Below, in pieces: positions 53,144-61,964 of a DNA stretch of 64,000 nucleotides. The stretch spans positions 4,475 to 68,474 of the forward strand of contig NZ_BBPO01000004.1 of NCBI RefSeq assembly GCF_000787815.1. The letters are read 5' to 3'. Each line of letters begins with the position of its first letter. Within the stretch, counting starts at the first letter, position 1. A program made the position numbers and the translations under genes. The notes beneath the pieces were generated by a model that worked only from the letters and a program-made list of their open reading frames with translations, was not told where the DNA came from and did not search any database. The stretch is from Streptacidiphilus neutrinimicus (lineage in GTDB: Bacteria; Actinomycetota; Actinomycetes; Streptomycetales; Streptomycetaceae).

Positions 53144-55300
53144 ATGCACGAGCACGGCCGCCCGGGGGCGCCAGGCCGTGACGAGGCCAGCCTCACGGAC
53201 GCCGCCCTCACGGAGGTGCTCGAGAGCGTCTTCCAGGGGACGCCCAACGGTCTCGCGGTCTACGACACGGAGCTGCGGCTGGTCCGGGTCAACGCCGCGC
53301 TGGAGCGGATCCTCGACGCGCCCGCCGCGCAGGTGCTCGGGCGGCGGGCCGACGAGCTCTTCGCCGACGCCGAGGCAGAGCATCTGATCGCCAGCGCCGA
53401 GGGCGAGCGGATAGCGACCCGGCTGCGGACCGTGCTGCACACCGGCACCCCGGTGCTCACCACCGAGCACCGGGCCCGGACGGCGGCCGACCCGGACCAC
53501 GACCACGTCTGGGCGGTCACCTCGTTCCGGCTCACCGCGGCCGACGGCCGGATCCTCGGGGTGGCCTCCGCCGTCGTCGACGTGACCGAGCGCGACCACG
53601 CCCGGGAGCGGCTGCTCGCGCTGAGGGAGGCCGCCGACCGGATCGGCTCCACGCTGGACGTCACCCGCACCGCCGAGGAGCTGACCGAGGTCGCCGTGCC
53701 GAGGCTGGCCGACTTCGTCGCCGTCGACCTCCTGGAGGGCGTCGAGCGCGGCGCGCCCGCGCCGCTCGGACCGGTCTCCGGGACGGCGGTGCTGCGCCGG
53801 GCCGCGCACCGCTCGGTGACCGACGACGCGCCGGAGGCGTCCGTCCCGGTCGGCACCGTGATGAGCTACCACCCCGCCACGCCGTACGCCCGGTGCCTGG
53901 CGTCGGGGCAGCCGCTGCTGCTGCCGGTGCTCGACCGGGCGGCCGACTGGCTGGCCCAGGACCCGCTACGGGCCGCCAAGATCCTGGCCGCCGGCACGCA
54001 CTCGCTGATCACGGTGCCGCTCAAGGCCCGCACGGTCACCCTGGGCCTCGCGCACTTCTACCGCTGGCGGCTCCCGGGCCCCTTCGACCAGGAGGACCTG
54101 GCCCTGGCCCGGGACCTGGTCGGCCGCGCCGCCGTCAGCATCGACAACGCGCGCCGCTACACCGAGGAGCACCGCGCCGCGCTGACCCTCCAGCGCAGCC
54201 TGCTGCTGCGCGGCAACGTGCCCGACCCGAGCCCGCTGGAGACCGCGCACCGGTACCTGCCCGCCGAGGCCCACGCGGGCGTGGGCGGGGACTGGTTCGA
54301 CGTGATCCCGCTCTCCGGCGCCCGGGTCGCCCTGGTCGTCGGCGACGTCACCGGCCGCGGCATCCACGCGGTGGCCCGCGCCGGGCGGCTGCGCACGGCC
54401 ATCCGCACCCTGGCCACCATGGATCTGCCGCCCGACGAGCTGCTGTGGCGACTCGACGCGCTGGTGCACCGGCAGATCGACACGCCGACGGCCATCCGGA
54501 CCCCCGAGGAGCCCGAGACGCCGGGGATCAGCGGCACCTGCCTGTGCCTCGTCTACGACCGGGTGACCGGCCGTGCCAGCGTGGCGAGCGCCGGGCACCC
54601 GCCTCCCATCGTCGTCCGGCCGGACGGCAGCGCCCGCCCCGTCGACCTCGTGCCCGGGCCTCCGCTGGGGCTGGCCATGCTCCCGTTCGAGGCGACGGAC
54701 CTCGAGTTGGCCGACGGAAGCGTGCTGGCCCTGTGGACGGACGGACTCGTCAAGGAGCGGCGGCCGAAGCCCGGCCTCGACGTGCCGCGCCTGCTCGCCG
54801 GGCTCACCGCCCACGCCAGGTCGCTCGACGAGCTGTGCCAGAGCGCCGTCGACGCGACGCTCACGTCCCGCGATCCCGGCGACGACGCCGTCCTGGTCCT
54901 GGTGCGCACCCGGATCCTGCCGCCCGACCGGGTCGCCACCTGGGACCTGTCCGCCGACCCGGCCGAGGTCTCCCGCGCCCGCGCCGAGACCTCGCGGCAG
55001 CTGGCGTCCTGGGGGCTGGACGAGGCGGCGCCGCTCACCGAACTGATCGTCAGCGAGCTGGTGACCAACGCGCTCCGCCACGGAAGGGAGCCGTTCCGGC
55101 TGCGTCTGATCCGCGACGGGTCCCTGATCTGCGAGGTCTCCGACAGCTCCAGCACCTCGCCGCACCTGCGCCACGCCGGCGACACCGACGAGGGCGGCCG
55201 GGGCCTGTTCCTGGTCGCGCAGCTCGCCGACAACTGGGGCACCCGCTACGTCGCGCGCGGCAAGACGATCTGGGCCGAGCAGTCCGTCCCCGAAGACTGA
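53144..55300 (+). CDS. soluble PAS-GAF-SpoIIE phosphatase with ATPase domain
   Basis: 718 residues from ATG 53144. PAS (about 25-145, NGLAVYDTELRLVRVN), GAF (about 155-335), SpoIIE/PP2C (GVGGDWFDVIPL; VVGDVTGRGIH; SAGHPPPIVV; LALWTDGLVKE) and HATPase_c (LVTNALRHGREPF; DTDEGGRGLFLVAQLADNWGTRY). No TM segment. It is a close paralogue of the divergent gene at 50205 from the GAF onward, but lacks the cache sensor. Likely role: partner-switching control of a stress sigma factor by a cytosolic signal. Confidence 0.88.
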   Translation: MHEHGRPGAPGRDEASLTDAALTEVLESVFQGTPNGLAVYDTELRLVRVNAALERILDAPAAQVLGRRADELFADAEAEHLIASAEGERIATRLRTVLHTGTPVLTTEHRARTAADPDHDHVWAVTSFRLTAADGRILGVASAVVDVTERDHARERLLALREAADRIGSTLDVTRTAEELTEVAVPRLADFVAVDLLEGVERGAPAPLGPVSGTAVLRRAAHRSVTDDAPEASVPVGTVMSYHPATPYARCLASGQPLLLPVLDRAADWLAQDPLRAAKILAAGTHSLITVPLKARTVTLGLAHFYRWRLPGPFDQEDLALARDLVGRAAVSIDNARRYTEEHRAALTLQRSLLLRGNVPDPSPLETAHRYLPAEAHAGVGGDWFDVIPLSGARVALVVGDVTGRGIHAVARAGRLRTAIRTLATMDLPPDELLWRLDALVHRQIDTPTAIRTPEEPETPGISGTCLCLVYDRVTGRASVASAGHPPPIVVRPDGSARPVDLVPGPPLGLAMLPFEATDLELADGSVLALWTDGLVKERRPKPGLDVPRLLAGLTAHARSLDELCQSAVDATLTSRDPGDDAVLVLVRTRILPPDRVATWDLSADPAEVSRARAETSRQLASWGLDEAAPLTELIVSELVTNALRHGREPFRLRLIRDGSLICEVSDSSSTSPHLRHAGDTDEGGRGLFLVAQLADNWGTRYVARGKTIWAEQSVPED

Positions 55301-55383
55301 ACGGGCGACGGCGCGGGTCGGCGTGCGCGGGTGGGCGGCGGGGCGTCTACTGGCCCGGGGGGCGACCCGACAGGAGGAAGCCT

Positions 55384-56403
55384 ATGGGAACGTACAGAGC
55401 CGCACAGGTCGCGGCCGCGGGTGAGCGGTTCGCCGTCGTCGACCGGGAGCTCGTGCCGCCCGGCCCCGGGCACGTGCGCATCGCCGTGGAGGCCTGCGGC
55501 GTCTGCCACAGCGATGTGTACATGGTCAACAACGTCCTCCCCGGGCTGCGCTACCCGCTGGTCCCCGGCCACGAGATCGCCGGCCGGATCGCCGAGGTGG
55601 GCGAGGGGACGCCCGACGTGTGGGCGGTGGGCGACCGGGTCGGGGTCGGCTGGTTCGGCGGCAGCTGCGGGGTCTGCACCCCGTGCCGGCAGGGCGACTT
55701 CATCGTCTGTCCCCACCTCAAGGTCCCCGGATGGGCGTACGACGGCGGATACGCGGAGTCGGTGGTCGTGCCCTTCGACGCCCTCGCCCGCATTCCGGAC
55801 GGGCTCTCGGCCGAGGACGCGGCGCCGCTGGGCTGCGCGGGCGTGACCACCTTCAACGGGCTGCGCAGCAGCGGCGCACGGCCCGGCGACCGGGTGGCGA
55901 TCCTCGGCATCGGCGGCCTCGGCCACCTCGCGGTGCGGTACGCGGTCGCGATGGGGTTCGAGACGATCGCGATCGCGCGCGGCGCGGCCAAGGCGGACTT
56001 CGCCAAGGAGCTGGGCGCGCACCACTACGTCGACAGCAGCGACCCCTCCGCCGTCGCGTCGGCCCTGCAGTCGCTGGGCGGGGCCAACGTCGTGCTCGCC
56101 ACCGCCGCCAACTCCGAGGCCATCAGTGCGACCGTGGACGGTCTCGCGCCCCGCGGCGAGCTGGTGGTGGTCGGCATCGACGCGGTGCCGCTGACGATCA
56201 ACCCCGGACAGCTGATCATGCCCGCGCGGATCGTCCGCGGCCACCCCTCCGGCACCGCCCAGGACGTCGAGGACACCATGGCTTTCAGCGCCCTGCACGG
56301 CATCCGCCCGGTCAACGAGACGCTGCCGCTGGCCCAGGCCGACGAGGCCTACCAGCGGATGCTGGCCGGCCAGGCCCGCTTCCGGATGGTGCTCACCACC
56401 TGA
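55384..56403 (+). CDS. zinc alcohol dehydrogenase, AdhA-like
   Basis: 339 residues from ATG 55384 (AGGAGG upstream; the longer frame is the shadow of the previous gene). Catalytic zinc CGVCHSDVYMV and GHEIAGRI; structural zinc CGVCTPCRQGDFIVC; Rossmann ILGIGGLGHLAVRYA. Probably oxidises or reduces short-chain alcohols with NAD(H). It follows the phosphatase gene by 84 bp on the same strand and may be read with it. It is one of two such enzymes in the island, with 41076. Confidence 0.88.
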   Translation: MGTYRAAQVAAAGERFAVVDRELVPPGPGHVRIAVEACGVCHSDVYMVNNVLPGLRYPLVPGHEIAGRIAEVGEGTPDVWAVGDRVGVGWFGGSCGVCTPCRQGDFIVCPHLKVPGWAYDGGYAESVVVPFDALARIPDGLSAEDAAPLGCAGVTTFNGLRSSGARPGDRVAILGIGGLGHLAVRYAVAMGFETIAIARGAAKADFAKELGAHHYVDSSDPSAVASALQSLGGANVVLATAANSEAISATVDGLAPRGELVVVGIDAVPLTINPGQLIMPARIVRGHPSGTAQDVEDTMAFSALHGIRPVNETLPLAQADEAYQRMLAGQARFRMVLTT

Positions 56404-56596
56404 CCGTGTCGCCCCTCGCGCCGAGCGACCCGCACCGTCCTCGTGACGGGCGATTCGAGCCGACTCGTGCCACCTGACCGGCGCTCCTGGCTCGCGCGGG
56501 CGCGCCGGATCATGGACCCTGGAGGAATCCGGCCATCCGGCGGACGCCCACCCGGCGTCGCGGGGGACCGGGCACGGCAGGAAGGTGGCGACAGCC

Positions 56597-57610
56597 ATGG
56601 CAGGCCGGACGGCGGATCGGGGGGAACAGGGAACCTTTGATGCTCCTCCCGGGCCTGCCGCGCCGCGCCGCGGCCTGGTGATCGGCGGCGGCGGAAGCCT
56701 GGGCGCGGCCTGGGCCGTCGGCGCGCTGTGCGCCCTGGAGGACGCCACCGGCTGGGACCCGCGCGGCGCGGACGTCATCCTGGGCACCTCCGCCGGCGCC
56801 ATCGTCGGCTCCCTGCTCGCCGTCGGCGCGAGCGCCACGGAGCTGCTCGACCACCAGCGCGGCCTCGCGGAGGTCGCCGGGCCGGTGGGCGGGGTCCGGC
56901 TCGACTACGACACCTGGGTGGGCGGCGCGCTGCCGCGCATTCCCCGACCCGGGTTCGGTTCGCTGAGACTGCTGCTCGACCTCGTCGAGCACCCGCACCG
57001 GATGCCGCTCACCACCGTGCTCGCCGCCGCCGCGCCCCCTGGCCGGGGCAGCCTGGGCGGTGTGCGCGACCTCTTCCACCAGCTGCGCATGGACGACCAC
57101 TGGCCGGACACCCCCGCCCTGCGGGTGGTCGCGGTGGATCTCGACACCGGCACCCGGGTGCTCTTCGGGACGCCGGGGGCGCCGCCCACCGACCTCGGCT
57201 CGGCGGTGACGGCCTCCTGCGCGCTGCCTTCGTGGTTCGAGCCCGTGCGCATCGACGGCCGCCGCTACGTGGACGGCTGCGCCTGGTCGGACACCAACGT
57301 CGACCTGGTGGCGGGCGAACCGCTGGACGAGGTGTACGTGCTGGCGCCGACCTGCGCCCGCGAGACCGACCACCCGCACAGCATCCCCGCGCGGGTGGAG
57401 CGCCGGCTGCGCCGCGGCTCCACGGCCCGCCTGCTGCGCGAGGCCCGTGAGGTGCGCGACGCGGGCACCCAGGTGCACGTGCTCGTCCCAGGCCCCGAGG
57501 ACCTGGCCGCCATGGGCGCCAACCTGATGGCGCCGCAGCACCGGCTCACCGTCCTGGAGACCTCCCTGCGGACCACCAAGGCGGCCCTCAGCGCCGCCGA
57601 GCACGGCTGA
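56597..57610 (+). CDS. patatin-like phospholipase
   Basis: 337 residues. Oxyanion-hole GGGGSLGAAWAVG near residue 35, nucleophile elbow GTSAG (near residue 69), and the dyad Asp in YVDGCAWSDTN (near residue 228) are all present. Patatin-like enzymes hydrolyse membrane lipid acyl esters; in dormancy islands they may remodel membranes or free fatty acids. ATG 56597 is preferred over a GTG at 56585, which would leave no room for GGAAGG. No box was found in the 193 bp upstream. Confidence 0.87.
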   Translation: MAGRTADRGEQGTFDAPPGPAAPRRGLVIGGGGSLGAAWAVGALCALEDATGWDPRGADVILGTSAGAIVGSLLAVGASATELLDHQRGLAEVAGPVGGVRLDYDTWVGGALPRIPRPGFGSLRLLLDLVEHPHRMPLTTVLAAAAPPGRGSLGGVRDLFHQLRMDDHWPDTPALRVVAVDLDTGTRVLFGTPGAPPTDLGSAVTASCALPSWFEPVRIDGRRYVDGCAWSDTNVDLVAGEPLDEVYVLAPTCARETDHPHSIPARVERRLRRGSTARLLREAREVRDAGTQVHVLVPGPEDLAAMGANLMAPQHRLTVLETSLRTTKAALSAAEHG

Positions 57611-57658
57611 GGCCGGTCGCACCGCTCGGGCGGCTCGAACGGCTCAGGCAGCACGGTC

Positions 57659-58573
57659 CTACTCCGCGGCCGCCGACGGCTCGCCCAACTCCTTGGAGAG
57701 CGCGGCCAGCGCGTCCAGGCGGCGCTGCAGGCTCGGGTGCGTGGACAGGATCGACGCCACACCGGAGTCGCCGGACAGGGCCGGAGCGAACAGGAAGGCG
57801 TTGAACGCCTGGGCTGTGCGCAGGTCCTGGGTGGGAATGCGGGCGATCTCGCCGCTCACCTTCACCAGCGCGGACGCCAGCGCCGAGGGGCGCCCGGTGA
57901 GCTGCGCCGCCGAGCGGTCCGCGGCCAGCTCCCGGTAGCGGGACAGGGCCCGGATCAGCAGCAGGCTCAGTAGGTAGACGGTCGCGGACACGGCCATCAC
58001 CAGGGCCAGCAGCAGCGCGGTGTTCTGGTCGCGGCGGCGTCCGCCGAGCAGCTCGGAGTAGAAGGCCATCCGGACCATCAGCCCCGCGAGCACCCCCAGG
58101 AACGAGGCCGCGGTGATGACCGTGACGTCCCGGTGCGCGACGTGGGAGAGCTCGTGGGCCAGGACGCCGTCGAGTTCGTCGCCCTCCAGCCGCCGCAGCA
58201 GGCCCCGGGTGACGCACAGCACCGCGTGGTCCGCGCTGCGCCCGGTGGCGAAGGCGTTCGGCAGGTCCGTCTCGGAGACGGCCACCCGCGGTTTGGGCAT
58301 GTCCGCCAGCGCGCACAGCCGGTCGACGGCTCCGTGCAGCCGCGCCTCCTGCTCGGGGGAGACCTCGTGGGCGCGCATCGCGAACATGGCCATCTTGTCC
58401 GAGAACCAGAACTGCAGCACCAGCACGCCGGCCGCGACGACCACGATCAGCACGACCGACTTGAGCAGCAGCACCAGCGCGGCGACGAACGCCGCGTACA
58501 CCAGGGCGAGCAGCAGCAGGACGAAGGCCATCCGTGCCGTCAACTGCCGGTCGGGAGCGAACCGTGATCGCAT
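57659..58573 (-). CDS. M48 family metalloprotease, HtpX-like
   Basis: 304 residues. Two N-terminal TM helices (about 14-36 and 38-56), zinc motif HELSH (near residue 140) with a downstream glutamate ligand in YRELAADRSAA, and two further TM helices (about 155-175 and 185-205). This is the HtpX/M48B layout: membrane protease that clears misfolded membrane proteins. ATG 58573 starts the basic N-terminus MRSRFAPDR. It is divergent from the second hibernation factor; both may share the boxes at 58657-58703. Confidence 0.88.
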   Translation of the reverse strand: MRSRFAPDRQLTARMAFVLLLLALVYAAFVAALVLLLKSVVLIVVVAAGVLVLQFWFSDKMAMFAMRAHEVSPEQEARLHGAVDRLCALADMPKPRVAVSETDLPNAFATGRSADHAVLCVTRGLLRRLEGDELDGVLAHELSHVAHRDVTVITAASFLGVLAGLMVRMAFYSELLGGRRRDQNTALLLALVMAVSATVYLLSLLLIRALSRYRELAADRSAAQLTGRPSALASALVKVSGEIARIPTQDLRTAQAFNAFLFAPALSGDSGVASILSTHPSLQRRLDALAALSKELGEPSAAAE

Positions 58574-58656
58574 CGTCCTTCTCCTTCGCGCTGCGAGTCC
58601 GGCCTCCGCATCGTCATGGGCGGTGTTCGCGTCGGGCTGGTCGTACTCCTGGCTGG

Positions 58657-58703
58657 TTCCTGCCCGGTCCTCCCGGGGATACGCCGCCCGGGCGGGGCCG
58701 TCC
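58657..58703. promoter_or_regulatory. candidate DevR-like boxes between M48 protease and hibernation factor
   Basis: GGGCGGGGCCGTCC (58690-58703; 9/12) lies 68 bp upstream of the hibernation-factor ATG. TTCCTGCCCGGTCC (58657-58670; about 7/12) lies 33 bp earlier, not the usual 21-22. Weaker than the other sites. Confidence 0.35.
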
Positions 58704-58770
58704 CGAGTGCCGCGCGACGGCGGACGGCTCACAGTGGTATCAGGGACCCGACCTCACGGGGGTACACGTC

Positions 58771-59889
58771 ATGGACCACGAAGACCGTCCGCAGGGCCTG
58801 CCCGAGCTGCAGGTGGCCGTGCTCGGGGAGCTGTCCCCGAGCACCAGCGACCTGGCGCGTTCGACCGTGGAGGAGGTGCTGGCGGAGTCGCGGCTGCCGG
58901 TGCGCTCGGCGCAGGTCCGGCTGGCCCGGTCCCGGCACAAGGAGGGACGGGCTGCGGTGGCCCAGGCGCTCGTCGACGTCGACGGGCGGCTGGTGCGGGC
59001 TCAGGTCGCCGCCCACACGATGACGGACGCGATCGCGCTGCTGCGCGCGCGTCTGACCGTGCAGCTGACGCGCCTGGAGTGGGCCCGCCGCTGGGAGCCC
59101 GGCTACGACGTCGACGGGTCCGGGCCGCTGGACTGGCGCGACGGCACCGAGGCCGTGCGGCGGCCGGTGCGGCTGGACCTGCCCCGGGGCGAGCGGACGG
59201 TGGTGCGCCGCAAGAACTTCACCCTGGCCGAGGAGACGGTCGACCAGGCGGCGCTGACCATGGAGATGATGGACTACGACTTCCGCCTCTTCACCGAGTC
59301 CGGCAGTGGACAGGACAGCGTGGTCTACCGGTTCGGGCCGGGCCCGTTCCGGCTCGCACAGCTCGCGCCGCAGCCCGAGCGCCTCGCGCCGTTCGCGCTG
59401 CCGGTGAGCGTGCTGAAGACGCCCGCGCCGGTGCTGACCGAGGACGAGGCCAGGGAGCGCCTGGACGCCACGGACTACCCCTTCCTCTTCTTCCGCGACG
59501 CGGAGACGGGCCGCGGCAGCGTCCTGTACGGCCGCTACGACGGCCACTACGGCCTGATCAGCCCCGTCCCGTCCGGCGCTCCGGTCCGCCCTGGTGCTGC
59601 CGGGACGGCTGCTCCCGCAGCTGCCGCTCCGGCCGCGGCGCCGGTCACGGGCCCCGCCGTCGCCGTGTCCGGGAAGGCCGGGGCGTCCCGGCCGACCGGC
59701 CACGACCAGGAGGCGCTGCGCGAGCGCGTGGAGCTCTTGGAGGGCCAGGTCACGGCCCTGGCCGAGGTCCTCGACCAGCTGACCGGCGGCCTGGAGTCGG
59801 TGCCCGGCGCACCCGTGGACCCCGACGAGGTCCGCCGCACTGCGCGGCTGGCCAGGGAGATGCTGCTCGCCGCCGGGTTCGGCCGCTGA
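58771..59889 (+). CDS. extended ribosome hibernation factor with two C-terminal domains and coiled coil
   Basis: 372 residues. S30AE-like N-terminus (about 10-110: ELQVAVLGELSP, VRLARSRHKEG, HTMTDAIALLRARLTVQLTRL). Two S30AE_C-like modules (VVRRKNFTLAEETVDQAALTM...FRLAQLAPQ and ARERLDATDYPFLFFRDAETG...YDGHYGLISP). Then an Ala/Pro linker and a coiled coil at about 315-345 (ALRERVELLEGQVTALAEVLDQL), which the gene at 48137 lacks. The coiled coil suggests oligomerisation or partner binding. Acidic N-terminal loop residues differ between paralogues, so the two may act under different conditions. Confidence 0.83.
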   Translation: MDHEDRPQGLPELQVAVLGELSPSTSDLARSTVEEVLAESRLPVRSAQVRLARSRHKEGRAAVAQALVDVDGRLVRAQVAAHTMTDAIALLRARLTVQLTRLEWARRWEPGYDVDGSGPLDWRDGTEAVRRPVRLDLPRGERTVVRRKNFTLAEETVDQAALTMEMMDYDFRLFTESGSGQDSVVYRFGPGPFRLAQLAPQPERLAPFALPVSVLKTPAPVLTEDEARERLDATDYPFLFFRDAETGRGSVLYGRYDGHYGLISPVPSGAPVRPGAAGTAAPAAAAPAAAPVTGPAVAVSGKAGASRPTGHDQEALRERVELLEGQVTALAEVLDQLTGGLESVPGAPVDPDEVRRTARLAREMLLAAGFGR

Positions 59890-59901
59890 GGCCGGGTTCG
59901 C

Positions 59902-59962
59902 GCCGTCGACGTCCTGGGCCGGTGCGGGGTCAGGCCGTCGACGCCTTGGGCCGGTGCAGGGT
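59902..59962 (-). repeat. 29-bp near-repeat copying the 3' end of the flippase-like gene
   Basis: 59902-59930 and 59934-59962 match at 26 of 29 bases, offset 32 bp. The second copy is the last codons of the minus-strand gene at 59930; the first lies just outside it. Slippage duplication of the gene end is the simplest explanation. Confidence 0.7.
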
Positions 59963-60988
59963 GACGCCGAGCCAGCAGGCCCAGCCGATCGGTTGCAGCG
60001 CCCAGAAACTGAGGCCCCGGTAGAGCAACGTCGCCGCGATGGCCTGGCTGGCCGGCAGGCCGTAGACGACGAGCAGGGCGGTCAGGGAGGCCTCGGTGAT
60101 CCCGAGGCTCCCGGGCGTCACCCGCAGACTGCCGAGGAGCTGGATGAGCGTGTAGGCCAGCAGGAAGCCGCGCCAGGGCACCGGCAGCCGAAGCGCCCAC
60201 AGGCAGGCCGCCAGGCAGCCCGCGTCACAGGACCAGTTGAGCGCCGAGAGCAGCAGCGGTCGCCCCCACCCGCGCGGGTCGGGACCGAGGCGGTGCAGTT
60301 CGCGCCCGATGCCCTCGACGGAGGCCTGGAACCGGGCCACGCCCGGCCGTCCCGCGCCCAGACCCCGCCAACCGCGCGCGCCCGCCCGGCGCAGGCGGGG
60401 CCACAGGGACAGCGCGGCCAGCACCAGGCCCAGCGCCGCGGCCGACGCGACGCCGAGCAGCACCCCCTCGCGCAGTCCGGGTGCGGGGCCGGCCGGATCG
60501 GCGACCAGCGCGCCGAGCGTCAGCAGCAGCACCAGGACGACGATGCTCACCGCGCCCGCCGCCGCCAGCGCCGCGGCGGCCGTCGCGAAGGCGACGCTAC
60601 GGCGCTGGAGTTGGCGCACGGTCCAGCCCAGTGAGAGCACACCGCCGCCCGGCAGGGCCCCGGACATCGCGTTCGCGCCGGTGGTGATCGCGGTGACCGT
60701 GCCCAGGCGCACGGGTGAACCCGCCGCACGCAGCAGCCACCGCTCCAGGGCGGCCAGCGCGACGACGGAGACCGCCTCCAGGGCGCCCGCCACCGCGAGC
60801 CGGTCCAGGTCGACCCGGTGCAGCAGCCGCAGGGCGGCGTCGAGCTCGCGCCGGTGCGTCAGGGCGAACAGCCCGCCCGCCACCGCCACGGCCGCAGCGC
60901 TGATCCACCAGGCGTAGCGCCGCCAGGCACGACGCGGGGCATCGGGGTCGGGGGCGCCCGGCCCGGCCGTCTCCGGAAGCCCGGACAC
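59930..60988 (-). CDS. UPF0104/YbhN-like flippase-family membrane protein
   Basis: 352 residues from GTG 60988 (GAGGAG just before). About eight TM helices; the family signature region GANAMSGALPGGGVLSLGW near residue 110 and GSLRVTPGSLGITEASL near residue 295 match the lysylphosphatidylglycerol-synthase TM/YbhN family. Members are thought to move lipid-linked molecules across the membrane. Substrate unknown. It converges on the hibernation-factor gene. Confidence 0.8.
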   Translation of the reverse strand: MSGLPETAGPGAPDPDAPRRAWRRYAWWISAAAVAVAGGLFALTHRRELDAALRLLHRVDLDRLAVAGALEAVSVVALAALERWLLRAAGSPVRLGTVTAITTGANAMSGALPGGGVLSLGWTVRQLQRRSVAFATAAAALAAAGAVSIVVLVLLLTLGALVADPAGPAPGLREGVLLGVASAAALGLVLAALSLWPRLRRAGARGWRGLGAGRPGVARFQASVEGIGRELHRLGPDPRGWGRPLLLSALNWSCDAGCLAACLWALRLPVPWRGFLLAYTLIQLLGSLRVTPGSLGITEASLTALLVVYGLPASQAIAATLLYRGLSFWALQPIGWACWLGVTLHRPKASTA

Positions 60989-61126
60989 CGCTCCTCGCCG
61001 CTCGTCCCGGGCCGCTCAGTTCGCTTCGACGTGCATGGTCTCGACGTGCATGGCGGTCGGCTCCCTCAAGGCGCCTGCGCACGCGGAACCTCCGCGTCCC
61101 GCGCGGCGTCCCGCGTTTCGATCGTA

Positions 61127-61156
61127 GTCCGCCCGGCCGCTCCGGGCCGGGCGGAC
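61127..61156. repeat. perfect 11-bp inverted repeat in a divergent region
   Basis: GTCCGCCCGGC (61127-61137) and GCCGGGCGGAC (61146-61156) with an 8-nt centre CGCTCCGG. It lies 60-90 bp before the VOC gene and about 140 bp before the flippase-like gene, so it is more likely an operator than a terminator. Confidence 0.55.
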
Positions 61157-61216
61157 GGCTGCGCCGTGCGGCGCGGCGCACCCACTCGGAGGGGAGGCGT
61201 GGGCGAAGATGGCCGC

Positions 61217-61588
61217 ATGCTCGATCACGTGTCGATCCAGTGCGCCGACACCGCGGCCAGCGCGGCGTTCTACGACGCGGTGCTGCTGACCGTCGGCGGG
61301 ACCAGGGTGATGGACTTCGGCCAGGTCGTCGGCTACGGCGTGGGCGGGCAGCCGTCCTTCTGGATCGGTCCACGCACGACCGGCGAGGGCTTCCGCGAGG
61401 CGCATCTGGCCTTCGCCGCGCCCGACCGCGCCGCCGTGGACGCCTTCCACCGCGCCGCCGTCTCGGCCGGAGCCGAGGTGCTGCACGCGCCCCGCCTGTG
61501 GCCCGAGTACCACGACGCCTACTACGGGGTCTTCGTCCGGGACCCTGACGGCAACAATATCGAGGCCGTCTGCCACCGTCCGGAGTAA
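61217..61588 (+). CDS. VOC (glyoxalase/bleomycin resistance) family protein
   Basis: 123 residues from ATG 61217. Two beta-alpha-beta-beta-beta modules: MLDHVSIQCADTAASAAFYDAVL and HLAFAAPDRAAVDAFHRAAV, ending RDPDGNNIEAVCH. Metal ligands His4 and the Glu in NIEAV are in the usual places. Small members act in detoxification or as extradiol-type enzymes; substrate unknown. An 11-bp inverted repeat lies upstream. Not obviously part of the stress regulon. Confidence 0.85.
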   Translation: MLDHVSIQCADTAASAAFYDAVLLTVGGTRVMDFGQVVGYGVGGQPSFWIGPRTTGEGFREAHLAFAAPDRAAVDAFHRAAVSAGAEVLHAPRLWPEYHDAYYGVFVRDPDGNNIEAVCHRPE

Positions 61589-61626
61589 GCGCCGGGAACA
61601 CGTGGGCGCAGGGACACGCGACGCCG

Positions 61627-61887
61627 TCACCGGCCCGGTGCGGTCTCCTCGGCCTCGGCCTCGCCGGCCTGGCGGACCAGAAGCGCGGCGAGCGCCCGGG
61701 CCTCTGCCGGCGTCAGACCCGCCCAGGCGCGGGACACCCCGCCCGGCTCCGGGCCGACGTCCAGCGTCACGCGCGAGTGCGCGCCCGCACCCCGGCCCGT
61801 GCCCACGCGGAACTCGCCGATGCGGATCCGCCGCCCGCACACGGTGGTGAAGCCCACGCGGTGAAGGTCGTCTGCGTTCGTGTCCAT
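61627..61887 (-). CDS. small protein of unknown function, divergent from the CBS gene
   Basis: 86 residues from ATG 61887 (AGAGGTGG upstream). It opens MDTNADDLHRVGFTTVCGRR, has a strand-rich centre (SRVTLDVGPEPGG) and ends in a helix (LTPAEARALAALLVRQAGEAEAEE). No family recognised. A box at 61965 lies 78 bp upstream and is shared with the CBS-USP unit, so it is a candidate regulon member. Confidence 0.65.
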   Translation of the reverse strand: MDTNADDLHRVGFTTVCGRRIRIGEFRVGTGRGAGAHSRVTLDVGPEPGGVSRAWAGLTPAEARALAALLVRQAGEAEAEETAPGR

Positions 61888-61964
61888 GCTGCCCACCTCT
61901 TCGAGAACCGCTCGCCGTACCCCATCGACAACGGCCTGTGAGCGCAGTGCATTCCGGAGCGCCA

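Noticed and set aside
61127-61156. Terminator call for the 11-bp inverted repeat
   Set aside because: It lies between two divergent starts, so there is no transcript end to terminate; kept as a possible operator.
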